This document shows positions 14,986 to 23,129 of a stretch of 64,000 nt of DNA, one piece after another. The position numbers were made by a program, and so were the translations under genes. Under the pieces are notes generated by a model that worked only from the letters and a program-made list of their open reading frames with translations, was not told the DNA's origin and did not search any database. The first letter of the stretch is position 1, and every line of letters starts with the position of its first letter. The stretch comes from Gemmatimonadaceae bacterium (lineage in GTDB: Bacteria > Gemmatimonadota > Gemmatimonadetes > Gemmatimonadales > Gemmatimonadaceae): contig DASXUN010000019.1 of assembly GCA_036504815.1 (NCBI GenBank), positions 1-64,000 on the forward strand, written 5' to 3'.

Positions 14986-16290
14986 CTACGTCCGCGCCGC
15001 CAGCCGCCCCTGCTCCCTGCCCAGCCAGGTCCCGAGCAGCAGCCAGACGAACGCAATCGGCACCGCGGCGTACGCGATCCCCGACATCCCGAGCCCGAGC
15101 GCCGCGAGGCCCGCGTAGCCCCACGCTCCCACCTGGTCGCCGGAGCGGTACACGAACGTCTCGATGAAGTTCTTCGCCTTGTACTTGTCCTCGCGCGGCA
15201 CGACGGTGAAGAGGATCTCCATCGAGGGATTGTTGAGCGCAAAGTTCCCCGCGCGCCGGACGATGGCCAGCGTCGCCACCACGGCGAACACGGGCCACGT
15301 GCCGAGCGCCGCAAAGCCCACCAGGCTCACGAACGGGAGGAAGGCGAGGGAGAGCGACAACCCGAGCCAGCGAATGAGCCGTCCGGTGAAGAAGATCTGC
15401 GTGACCAGCGTGAGCGACTGCACCACGAGTTCAATGCGCGCCATCACCGCCGTCCGCGCCGCGCGGTCGGCATACGCCTTGCCGACGATGTCGGTCTGCT
15501 CGAAGTACAGGATCGTCGATCCCATCGTGAGCAGCACGAGGAAGAGCGAGATGCCCAGCAGGTAGGGTGACTTCATCACGTGCGTGATGCCGGCCCACAG
15601 GCTCCCGCCGATGGGCCGGTCGCGATGCGCCGTGTCCACGCCTCCCGGCACCTGCCCGGGCGCGGGAAAGCGCATCACGCACAGCACCGCCAGCTCGATG
15701 AGCACCGCCGAGATGAGCAGCAGGTTGGGTGTGCCGATCAGCGGCGCCAGTTCCGCCGTGGCCGCCGAGCCAAGCACCGAGCCCAGCGTCCCGCCGACGG
15801 CAATGAAGCCGAATAGCCGTTTGGCCTGTTCGCTGCGGTACGCATCGGCCATGAAGGCCCAGAAGATGGACACCACGAACAGGTTGAACACGCTCGTCCA
15901 CACGAAGAACGCGCGGCCAATCCAGACGTCGCCCGCCGACCCCTCCACCGGCGCCACGAATGTCATCAGCGCGTAGAAGACCAGCAGGTTGACGACGAAG
16001 AACTGGTAGGTGATCGCGATGAACTTCCGCACCGGGTAGCGCACGACGAGCGCCGAGAAGAGCGGATTCGCGATCAGCACCGCGGTCAGCGTCCCGGCGA
16101 ACAGGAACGGGAGCTTGCTCACGCCGGTGGCGACCGCCACCGCCTCGCGGATGGGGCGCAGCACGAACCATCCGCTCAGGACGAAGAAGAAATAGGCGAA
16201 CGAGACGAGCATCGCCCGCACTTCGCCGGGCTGCACGTCCACCATGCGCCGCAGCAGCGGATGCGGCTGGGGGGCCACCGGACTGTTCAC
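14986..16290 (-). CDS. MFS-fold transporter related to NTP/NDP exchangers
   Basis: This 434-residue protein has about 12 membrane segments. The N-terminal block (GWFVLRPIREAVAVATG, residues about 40-56; LFSALVVRYPVRKFIAITYQFF) and the FGFIAVGGTLGSVLGS segment look like the bacterial family distantly related to the ATP/ADP translocases (Tlc), usually found as MFS-like proteins of unknown substrate. Free-living bacteria with such genes are not known to import ATP, so the substrate is open. The start overlaps the stop of the epimerase-like gene (16287-16290), implying coupling in a three-gene minus-strand operon. Confidence 0.6.
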   Translation of the reverse strand: MNSPVAPQPHPLLRRMVDVQPGEVRAMLVSFAYFFFVLSGWFVLRPIREAVAVATGVSKLPFLFAGTLTAVLIANPLFSALVVRYPVRKFIAITYQFFVVNLLVFYALMTFVAPVEGSAGDVWIGRAFFVWTSVFNLFVVSIFWAFMADAYRSEQAKRLFGFIAVGGTLGSVLGSAATAELAPLIGTPNLLLISAVLIELAVLCVMRFPAPGQVPGGVDTAHRDRPIGGSLWAGITHVMKSPYLLGISLFLVLLTMGSTILYFEQTDIVGKAYADRAARTAVMARIELVVQSLTLVTQIFFTGRLIRWLGLSLSLAFLPFVSLVGFAALGTWPVFAVVATLAIVRRAGNFALNNPSMEILFTVVPREDKYKAKNFIETFVYRSGDQVGAWGYAGLAALGLGMSGIAYAAVPIAFVWLLLGTWLGREQGRLAART

Positions 16291-17477
16291 GCGGACCCCG
16301 TCGCCTTCACCTTGGCGAGCCAGGCGGCCAGCACCTCGACCTCGCGCTTCATGTCGAGCCCGTTCACTGCCCCGCGCAGCGTCGCGTCCTGCTCGGCCTG
16401 CGGACGCGTGCGGTGCCAGTCGAGCGTGGTCTTGGCCGTGTCGGCAAGCGAGCGGAAGGTGAGCCCGGCCGCAATGGCCTTGGCGGCGCTGCGGCGCTGA
16501 TAGCCCGCCGTACGCCCGTGTGGCGGCTGCCAGACGGGAAGGTCACGCCACGGACGCAGTCCCTGTTCCTGCAGGAATTCCCACGGCACCCACGTGAAGC
16601 GCCCCGGCGTCGCCGTGACCGCCTTCACGCCATACAGCATCTCGGCGATCGTCAGCGGCTTCTCGGGCCCGATGGCGTTGAAAGTGCCCAGCACCCGCGC
16701 CTCGGCCAGACGGACGGAGAATTCGGCGAGGTCGCGCACATCGATGAACTGGCAGGGATCGTCGGGCTTGTCGGGAGCGAGAATCTCGCCTCCCGCATCG
16801 ATGCGCGCCGGCCAGTACGTGAACCGGTCCGTGCGATCGAGCGGCCCCACGATCAGGCAGGGGCGCACCACCGTCCAGATCCCTGGATACCGTCGCGCCA
16901 CTTCCTGCTCAGCCTTCACCTTGAGCGCGCCGTAGTACCGCGACGCGTGCTGCGGATCGAGCGTGTACGGATCCACCTCGGCGGGGAGTGACGCGACCGG
17001 GCTGTTCTCATCCAGCCCGATGATGCTCTGGTCGCTGTAGACCGATGTCGTGGACTGGAAGACGTAGTGCTTCACGTTGCCGCTGAGCTGCCTGGCCGCA
17101 TTGCGCACCCAGGCCGGAAACGTGGTCGGATTGTCGAGCACGACGTCGAACGTCTTCCCCTGAAGCGCATTCGTGTCGCCGTTGAGGTCGCCGACGAGTT
17201 CCTCGGCGACCTTGCCCTTGAAGTAGCCCGGCCGCGTCTTGTTGCGGTTGAAGAGCGTCACGCGATGCCCGCGCGCGAGGGCGTACTCCACCTGTTCCGG
17301 GCCGGTGAAGCCCGTGCCGCCGAGGATCAGGATGTTCAGCGAGGCCGGCGCCTTCGTGACTTTCTGCGGCAGCAGGAACGGATCGGGCTGGCCGAGCAGT
17401 CCCTTGGGAAGTCCGGTGAGCCCGAGCGCACCGCCGATGGCGGCGCTGGTGCGAATGAAAGAGCGGCGGCTAGTCAT
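16287..17477 (-). CDS. Tat-exported NAD-dependent epimerase/dehydratase-like protein (paralogue 1)
   Basis: This 396-residue protein carries a twin-arginine signal (SRRSFIRTS) and then a Rossmann SDR domain of the extended/atypical type, with the dinucleotide loop GGTGFTGPEQ (about 53-62) and FNRNKTRPGYF. A YxxxK-like motif is at YYGALKVKAEQE. It is closely related to the next gene, which lacks the Tat signal. Secreted folded NAD(P)-binding oxidoreductases are typically exported by Tat with cofactor bound. The gene overlaps its neighbours by 4 and 8 bases. Substrate unknown; sugar or quinone-like compounds are possible. Confidence 0.75.
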   Translation of the reverse strand: MTSRRSFIRTSAAIGGALGLTGLPKGLLGQPDPFLLPQKVTKAPASLNILILGGTGFTGPEQVEYALARGHRVTLFNRNKTRPGYFKGKVAEELVGDLNGDTNALQGKTFDVVLDNPTTFPAWVRNAARQLSGNVKHYVFQSTTSVYSDQSIIGLDENSPVASLPAEVDPYTLDPQHASRYYGALKVKAEQEVARRYPGIWTVVRPCLIVGPLDRTDRFTYWPARIDAGGEILAPDKPDDPCQFIDVRDLAEFSVRLAEARVLGTFNAIGPEKPLTIAEMLYGVKAVTATPGRFTWVPWEFLQEQGLRPWRDLPVWQPPHGRTAGYQRRSAAKAIAAGLTFRSLADTAKTTLDWHRTRPQAEQDATLRGAVNGLDMKREVEVLAAWLAKVKATGSA

Positions 17478-18525
17478 TGCTCGGCCCTCCCGTCGCCTGC
17501 TTGGCTTTCCACGCCGCGATCACCTCGGTTTCCTTGGCGGGCGCGACGCCGGCGACGGCCCCTTCCGCGGTCGCCTTCTGCTCCGCTTCCGGACGCGTCT
17601 TGTGCCAGGTGAGGGTGTCGGCCGCCGTCACCGCGAGCGGACGGAAGGTGAGCCCCGCCTTTACCGCGCGGTCATTGTTGCGTCGCAGGAAGCCGGCCGT
17701 CGGCCCAGTCGGTGGCAGCCAGACCGGCATATGACGCCAGCCGCGCACGCCCTGCGCCGCCAGAAACTCGGCCGGGACCCACGTGAACTGCGCGCCTGCG
17801 GTCGTCACGGCCTTGGTGCCGTACAACAACTCCGACATCGGGCGCGTGTATCCCACGGCGTTGAACGTGCCGATCACCTTCTGTTCGGCCAGACGGATCA
17901 TCCACTCCGCAAGGTCGCGCGAGTCGATCCACTGCGTGGGATCGTCGGGGGTGCCCGGTGCGAGCACATCGCCGCCCTTGTCGATGCGCGCTGGCCACCA
18001 GGTGTAGCGATCGCTGCGGTCGAGCGGGCCGACGATAAGCCCCGGACGAACGATCGTCACCTTCCCCGGATACTGCCGCTCCGCCTCCTGCTCGGCGAAC
18101 GTCTTGAGCGCGCCGTAGTACTTGCCCGCGTTCTCGCGCACCAGCGTGTACGGATCCAGGTCGGCGGGGAGCGGCGTGGTGCCGTCGCTCTCGTCCATGT
18201 TCGGCCGGCTGTTGTCCGGATAGACCGACATGGTGGAGATGAAGATGTAGTGCCCGACGTTCCCCTTGAGGTGCTGGGCCGCGTTGCGCACCCAGGCGGG
18301 GAACGTGGTCGGATTGTCGAGCACGACGTCGAACGTCTTGCCGGCCAGCGCGCTCACGTCCTCGTTCAGGTCGCCGATGAGCTGGTCAACTTTGCCCTTG
18401 AAGTAATCGGGGCGTGTGCGGTTGCGGTTGAAGAGCGTGACCCTGTGGCCGCGCGCGAGCGCGTATTCCACCTGCTCGGGGCCGGTGAAGCCGGTTCCCC
18501 CGAGGATGAGGATGTTGAGCGACAT
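17470..18525 (-). CDS. NAD-dependent epimerase/dehydratase-like protein (paralogue 2, no export signal)
   Basis: This 351-residue protein begins almost directly at the Rossmann strand (MSLNILILGGTGFTGPEQ), so it is cytosolic. It shares long identical blocks with the downstream paralogue (VEYALARGHRVTLFNRN, FDVVLDNPTTFPAWVRNAA), evidence of a tandem duplication. The YYGALKTFAEQEAERQYPG segment holds the YxxxK-type catalytic pair. Its stop lies inside the start of paralogue 1. One copy outside and one inside the cytoplasmic membrane suggests divided roles, by inference. Confidence 0.8.
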   Translation of the reverse strand: MSLNILILGGTGFTGPEQVEYALARGHRVTLFNRNRTRPDYFKGKVDQLIGDLNEDVSALAGKTFDVVLDNPTTFPAWVRNAAQHLKGNVGHYIFISTMSVYPDNSRPNMDESDGTTPLPADLDPYTLVRENAGKYYGALKTFAEQEAERQYPGKVTIVRPGLIVGPLDRSDRYTWWPARIDKGGDVLAPGTPDDPTQWIDSRDLAEWMIRLAEQKVIGTFNAVGYTRPMSELLYGTKAVTTAGAQFTWVPAEFLAAQGVRGWRHMPVWLPPTGPTAGFLRRNNDRAVKAGLTFRPLAVTAADTLTWHKTRPEAEQKATAEGAVAGVAPAKETEVIAAWKAKQATGGPSND

Positions 18526-18594
18526 CTCGATGCGGCTCCCGTGGCGAGTGGTCGGAGGGCGGCGGCGGTAGGTACCCGGGACCGCGTAAGTCTA

Positions 18595-19641
18595 TCAGTA
18601 GCCAGCTTCCTCGTCGATGCCTCGCACCTTGCCGCGGTGCAGGCGGAAGAGCAGCGCCACGTACCCCGCGGCCAAAACGAATCCCAGCGGCCACCACCAG
18701 AGTCCCGTCTGCAGCGCATGCGCGCCGGACGACGCGTTCAGGGCAGTCAGCGACCGAGTGGGATCGCCAGCCGACCGGATCAGCGTTGGATACACGCAAA
18801 CCGCCGTGGCGGCGAGCAGTCCGACGAGGAACATCGCGGACGCGAGAAAGGCCGAAAGGTCTTGGCCGCGCCGTGCGTACCATCCGCTGCCGGCCAGGCC
18901 TGCGATGAAGACCGCCGTGGCGAGCCAGGCGGTCGGACGCGCGCGAAGCGCCGCGCCGAGATCGGGGAGGAGCCACATCGTCACGACGGTCGCCACCCCC
19001 CACAGCAGCACCATCACCGGATAGAGATGGCTCGCCAGCGCTCGGCTGCGTTCCTGCACCGGTCCGCTGGTGCGCCACACGAGGAATCGCGCGCCGTGAT
19101 GCGCGAGCGCCACGAGTGAGAACACCCCGGCCAGCACCGTGAACCAGTCGAGGATGCCCAGCGTTCCCCGCGGCGAGAAGGACGCGAAGAGCGGCAGCGA
19201 GAACCACCCGTCCGCCTGCAGCGGCACGCCGCGCAGCACATTGCCCAGCGCCGCGCCCAGCAGCACCGGCGCGAGTGTCGAGGCCAGGGCGAACGTCCCA
19301 TCCCAGAACTGGCGCCACATCGCGTCCTCGAGATGCGGCCGGAACTCGATGGCGATGCCCCGCAGGATCAGCACCCACAGGACCATCATGATCGCGAGAT
19401 AGAATCCGGACAATCCCGCGCCGAGCGCACGCGGGAAGGCGAGCATCAGCGCGCCGCCGGCGGCGAGCAGCCACACTTCGTTGCCGTCCCAGAAGGGGCC
19501 GATGGCGCGCAGCACCTGGCGGCGCTCGTCATCGCCGCGCGCCACCAGCAGGTGCAGTGCGCCCGCGCCGAAGTCGAAACCGTCGAGCACCACGTAGAGC
19601 GCGAGCAGCAGGGCGACGAGCGTGAACCAGAGTGTCTGCAT
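18595..19641 (-). CDS. cydB: Cytochrome bd ubiquinol oxidase subunit II
   Basis: This 348-residue polytopic membrane protein matches CydB: LDGFDFGAGALHLL near the N-terminus, FWDGNEVWLLAAGGALMLAFP, LRGIAIEFR and MVLLWGVATV. With CydA it forms a quinol oxidase that reduces O2 with high affinity and does not pump protons. It follows cydA by three bases. No cydX-sized ORF or cydDC assembly genes were seen next to it. Confidence 0.93.
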   Translation of the reverse strand: MQTLWFTLVALLLALYVVLDGFDFGAGALHLLVARGDDERRQVLRAIGPFWDGNEVWLLAAGGALMLAFPRALGAGLSGFYLAIMMVLWVLILRGIAIEFRPHLEDAMWRQFWDGTFALASTLAPVLLGAALGNVLRGVPLQADGWFSLPLFASFSPRGTLGILDWFTVLAGVFSLVALAHHGARFLVWRTSGPVQERSRALASHLYPVMVLLWGVATVVTMWLLPDLGAALRARPTAWLATAVFIAGLAGSGWYARRGQDLSAFLASAMFLVGLLAATAVCVYPTLIRSAGDPTRSLTALNASSGAHALQTGLWWWPLGFVLAAGYVALLFRLHRGKVRGIDEEAGY

Positions 19642-19644
19642 GGC

Positions 19645-20994
19645 TCAACCCTCCGCGACGTCGGTCGCGCCGTGGCCGGCGCCGGGACCGTGCGACACTT
19701 CGCGGGCCACCAGCCCGAGAAAGAGCACGCCGAGCACGAAGTACAGCCCCGCAAAGCCGAGCGTGCTGAAGAGCGTCTCTCCCGCGTGCACCGTCGGCGA
19801 CCCGCCGTCCGCCGTGCGCATCAAGCCGTAGACGAGCCAGGGCTGGCGGCCGAGTTCGGCCGTCATCCACCCTGCGGTGGTGGCGATGAAGGGAAACGGG
19901 AAGGCCAGCGCCAGCGGCCAGAGCGCCCAGCGCGATGACTCGAGCCGACCGCGCCAGAGCAGGAAGGCGCCGAGGGCCATCAGCGGAATGAAGATCGTCC
20001 CCAGCCCCACCATGATGTGGAAGGCGTAGTAGAGCAGCTCTATGCTGGTGGGCCAGTCCGACTCGGGAAAATCGGAAAGGCCGCGCACGTTCGCCGAGAA
20101 GTCGCCGTAGGCAATCCACGACAGCAGCGCCGGCAGCACCACCGGGTTGTCGAGCTTGCGCTCTGCCACGTTGGGCTGGCCGATCATCGCCAGCGGCGCG
20201 CGCGGCCCACTCTCGAAGCGTCCCTCCATCGCCGCCAGCGCCACCGGCTGATGCGCGGCGACGAGCCGGCCCTGCATATGACCGGTCGGGAATGCCACCA
20301 ACTGTGCGGCTACCAGCGCCGCCGGGATTCCCGTGCGCAGGGAAATGCGCGCCGTGGCCGGATGCTCCCCGCGCAGCGTCCAGTACGCGCCGACGGCCGT
20401 CATCACGAAGGCGCCGGTCACCACCGACGCCATCTGGTTGTGGAAGAACTGGGTGACCGTCCACGGGCTCAGCAGCATCTCGGTGAGATGCGCGATCTGC
20501 AGGGTGCCATCGGGGGCCACATCGTAGCCCACCGGGTACTGCATGAATGCGTTGGTGGCGATGATGAACCACGCCGAAGACCAGCTGCCGATGAAGAGCG
20601 CGATGGCGGCCGCGAAGTGCAGGCGCGGGCCCAGCCGGCGCTCGCCGAAGATGAGCAGCGCGAGGACGCTCGACTCGAGGAAGAAGGCAAAGATCCCTTC
20701 CATCGCGAGCGTCTGCCCGATGACGCCGCCCGTGCGGGCCGCGAACGCCGCCCAGTTCGTGCCGAACTGGAATTCCATCGGGATCCCCGTGACCACGCCC
20801 ATCGCGAAGGACAGCCCGAAGATGCGGATCCAGAATCGCGCCGCGTCGTCCCACGCCGCGTGCCCCGTGCGCAGGGCCACGCCCTTCAGGATCACGATGA
20901 GGAGCGCGAGCCCCATGGTGAGCTGCGGGAACAGGTAGTGGTACGTGATCGTGAAGCCGAACTGCAGGCGGTGCCAGAAGAGCGGATCACTCAT
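19645..20994 (-). CDS. cydA: Cytochrome bd ubiquinol oxidase subunit I
   Basis: This 449-residue subunit binds hemes b558, b595 and d. His19 (ITYHYLFPQLTMG) matches the conserved N-terminal heme ligand, and GRQPWLVYGLMRT is the conserved GRQPW region after the Q-loop. The length fits the short Q-loop (CIO-like) type rather than the longer E. coli form (about 522). ATG 20994 is chosen because MSDPLFWHRLQFGF aligns with family N-termini; the longer frame to 21057 is not needed. It is divergent from the DHA2 exporter, sharing the 20995-21155 gap. Confidence 0.93.
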   Translation of the reverse strand: MSDPLFWHRLQFGFTITYHYLFPQLTMGLALLIVILKGVALRTGHAAWDDAARFWIRIFGLSFAMGVVTGIPMEFQFGTNWAAFAARTGGVIGQTLAMEGIFAFFLESSVLALLIFGERRLGPRLHFAAAIALFIGSWSSAWFIIATNAFMQYPVGYDVAPDGTLQIAHLTEMLLSPWTVTQFFHNQMASVVTGAFVMTAVGAYWTLRGEHPATARISLRTGIPAALVAAQLVAFPTGHMQGRLVAAHQPVALAAMEGRFESGPRAPLAMIGQPNVAERKLDNPVVLPALLSWIAYGDFSANVRGLSDFPESDWPTSIELLYYAFHIMVGLGTIFIPLMALGAFLLWRGRLESSRWALWPLALAFPFPFIATTAGWMTAELGRQPWLVYGLMRTADGGSPTVHAGETLFSTLGFAGLYFVLGVLFLGLVAREVSHGPGAGHGATDVAEG

Positions 20995-21155
20995 CGATCG
21001 GTCCGGTTGCGTGATGGGGCCCGTCGTCGCCCTGCCTGAACATAGCGCGCCGTGCACGACCCGCGATGGGGGACGCCCCGCACCACGGGTGCGCGCGGTC
21101 GCGCCTGCTCACCCGCGGCGCCAGAATTAGGAACGATCTCACTTTGGAGAGTTGG

Positions 21156-22769
21156 TTGATTTCGCCCGTCCGCACGCCAGGCAACATTGACCGCAAGTGG
21201 CTCGTCGCCGCGTCGGTCAGCGTGGGCGCGATGATGGCGACGATCGATGCGTCCATCGTGAACGTGGCGCTTCCCCAGATTCGCGGCGAGATCGGCGCGT
21301 CCATTGACCAGATGACCTCGCTCGCGACCTCCTTCGCGATCGCCATGGTCGTCATCATGCCGCTCACCGCCTTCCTCGGCCGCATCCTCGGCCAGAAGCG
21401 CGTCTACCTGGCGTGCCTGGGGGTCTTCATCGCCGGATCGGCGCTGTGCGGCATCGCGCGCTCCCTGCCGCAACTCGTGATTGCGCGCTCCCTGCAGGGC
21501 CTTGGCGCGGGGGCGCTGATGCCCAGTCAGATGGCCATCCTCCGCCAGACCTTCCCGAAGCGGGAACAGGGGATGGCGATGGCCGTCGTCGGGATGGTCA
21601 TCACCTTCGGCCCCGCGGTCGGACCCACGCTGGGCGGATGGATCGTGGACAACTGGTCCTGGCCCTGGATCTTCTACATCAACCTGCCCGTCGGGCTGGT
21701 GGGCATCGCGATGAGCAGTCGCTTCGTGCACGAGCCGGCCGACATTCGCGCGGCCAACGCGGCGCACGCCGAGCGCATCAAGCGCGATTTCGACTGGCTC
21801 GGCATCCTGCTGCTGAGCGCCGGGCTCGCCGCGCTGCAGTACGTGCTCGAACAGGGGAACCGCAACGACTGGTTCGAGTCGCCGCGCATCGCGGGCCTGA
21901 CCGCGCTCGCCGTCATTTCGCTGGTCGGGTTCGTGGTGACGGAACTGCGCGCCCCGACGCCGGCCGTCAACCTGCGCCTGTTCAAGCATCCCGTCTTCAC
22001 CTCGTCCACACTGCTCGCCGCGGTGATGTTCTCAAGCCTGATGGCGGGGATGTTCCTGCTCCCCCTGTTCATGCAGGAACTGCTCGGGTTCACCGCGCTC
22101 AAGTCGGGAATGGCGCTGTTGCCGCGCGCGCTCGTGATGATGGTGGTGACGCCGATCGTCGGGAAGCTCTACAATCACGTCTCGCCGCGGGTGCTCGTGG
22201 CGTTCGGCCTGATCTGCGTGTCGCTCGGCTGCTGGGAGATGGGATCGTTCACGCTGGAGACCAGCCAGAGCGGCATCATCGGCGTCCTGGTGCTGCAGGG
22301 GGTCGGCTTCTCCTGTCTCTTCGTCCCGCTCGCGACGGTCGCGCTCAGTCACGTGCCGCGCGTCCAGCTGTCGGATGCCACCGGGCTCAACTCAGTCGTG
22401 CGCCAGTTCGGCGGCTCCGCCGGGCTCGCCATCTACGGCACGCTGCTCACGCAACACGGCGTGCGGGCCCGGTCACACCTTGGCGAGTTCGTGACGGCGT
22501 ACCGGCCGGACGTCGCCGAGCGATTGGCGGCAATGACGCACGCCTTCATCGCGCGCGGGATGGACGCCGTGACCGCGAAGACGGCGGCGGTCCAGGCGCT
22601 CGCGGGCGTCGTGGCCCGTCAAGGGGCGGTCATCGCCTTCGAGCACATCTTCGCGATGACGGGCATCGCCCTGGCCTGCACGCTCCCGCTGGTGCTGCTG
22701 CTGCGGCACAGTGACCACGACGATCATCCCGAGTCGGTGGTGGAATCGCAGCAGGCCGCGGTGGAGTGA
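21156..22769 (+). CDS. DHA2-family (EmrB/QacA-type) MFS exporter
   Basis: This protein of about 537 residues is a 14-segment major facilitator drug:H+ antiporter. Typical motifs are DASIVNVALPQI in segment 1, FLGRILGQKRVYL (motif A), SRSLQGLGAGALMPS-like residues, and motif C in GPAVGPTLGGWIVDNWSW followed by FYINLPVG. TTG 21156 has GGAG six bases upstream and places the protein start just before segment 1. An ATG at 21066 would add a 30-residue Arg/His-rich extension without support. No membrane-fusion partner is adjacent, so it may work alone. Confidence 0.88.
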   Translation: MISPVRTPGNIDRKWLVAASVSVGAMMATIDASIVNVALPQIRGEIGASIDQMTSLATSFAIAMVVIMPLTAFLGRILGQKRVYLACLGVFIAGSALCGIARSLPQLVIARSLQGLGAGALMPSQMAILRQTFPKREQGMAMAVVGMVITFGPAVGPTLGGWIVDNWSWPWIFYINLPVGLVGIAMSSRFVHEPADIRAANAAHAERIKRDFDWLGILLLSAGLAALQYVLEQGNRNDWFESPRIAGLTALAVISLVGFVVTELRAPTPAVNLRLFKHPVFTSSTLLAAVMFSSLMAGMFLLPLFMQELLGFTALKSGMALLPRALVMMVVTPIVGKLYNHVSPRVLVAFGLICVSLGCWEMGSFTLETSQSGIIGVLVLQGVGFSCLFVPLATVALSHVPRVQLSDATGLNSVVRQFGGSAGLAIYGTLLTQHGVRARSHLGEFVTAYRPDVAERLAAMTHAFIARGMDAVTAKTAAVQALAGVVARQGAVIAFEHIFAMTGIALACTLPLVLLLRHSDHDDHPESVVESQQAAVE

Positions 22770-22797
22770 CAGGATGCGGGCCGTCGTGCTGGAGCGA

Positions 22798-22830
22798 CGA
22801 ACGGCACCTTCAGGTCGAAGGTGCCGTTCG
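22798..22830. terminator. Bidirectional hairpin between the DHA2 exporter and tRNA-Pro
   Basis: Perfect 14-base stem CGAACGGCACCTTC / GAAGGTGCCGTTCG with an AGGTC loop. It sits between two convergent units and can serve both. No long T-tract on either side. Confidence 0.7.
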
Positions 22831-22855
22831 CGTCACGTGCCTGTTGTGCGTCAAA

Positions 22856-22929
22856 TCGGGACGGCGGGATTTGAACCCGCGACCCCCTGAACCCCATTCA
22901 GGTGCGCTACCGGACTGCGCTACGTCCCG
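22856..22929 (-). tRNA. tRNA-Pro (anticodon GGG)
   Basis: On the minus strand the acceptor stem CGGGACG pairs with CGTCCCG, the discriminator is A (22856), the anticodon stem is CCTGA/TCAGG around the loop ATGGGGT (anticodon GGG), and the T arm contains GGTTCAAATCC. The total is 74 bases including the discriminator. CCA is not encoded and must be added enzymatically. Confidence 0.95.
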
Positions 22930-23129
22930 TCCGCCGCTTGGTACGAACGGTTGCGGACAGACTTGAAAATATAGCCAGAGTGCCATGCCGTGTAAACCGA
23001 CATCGGCCAGTCGCGTCGCTGGCCGGCACGGACAGGTCCGCGCATCGCGAGCCCCGTTCCCGACGCGACGAAGAGGTACTAGCTTGTCTGCTTCGCCGCC
23101 CCTCCCCTATTCCACCCGAGGAAGCGCCC

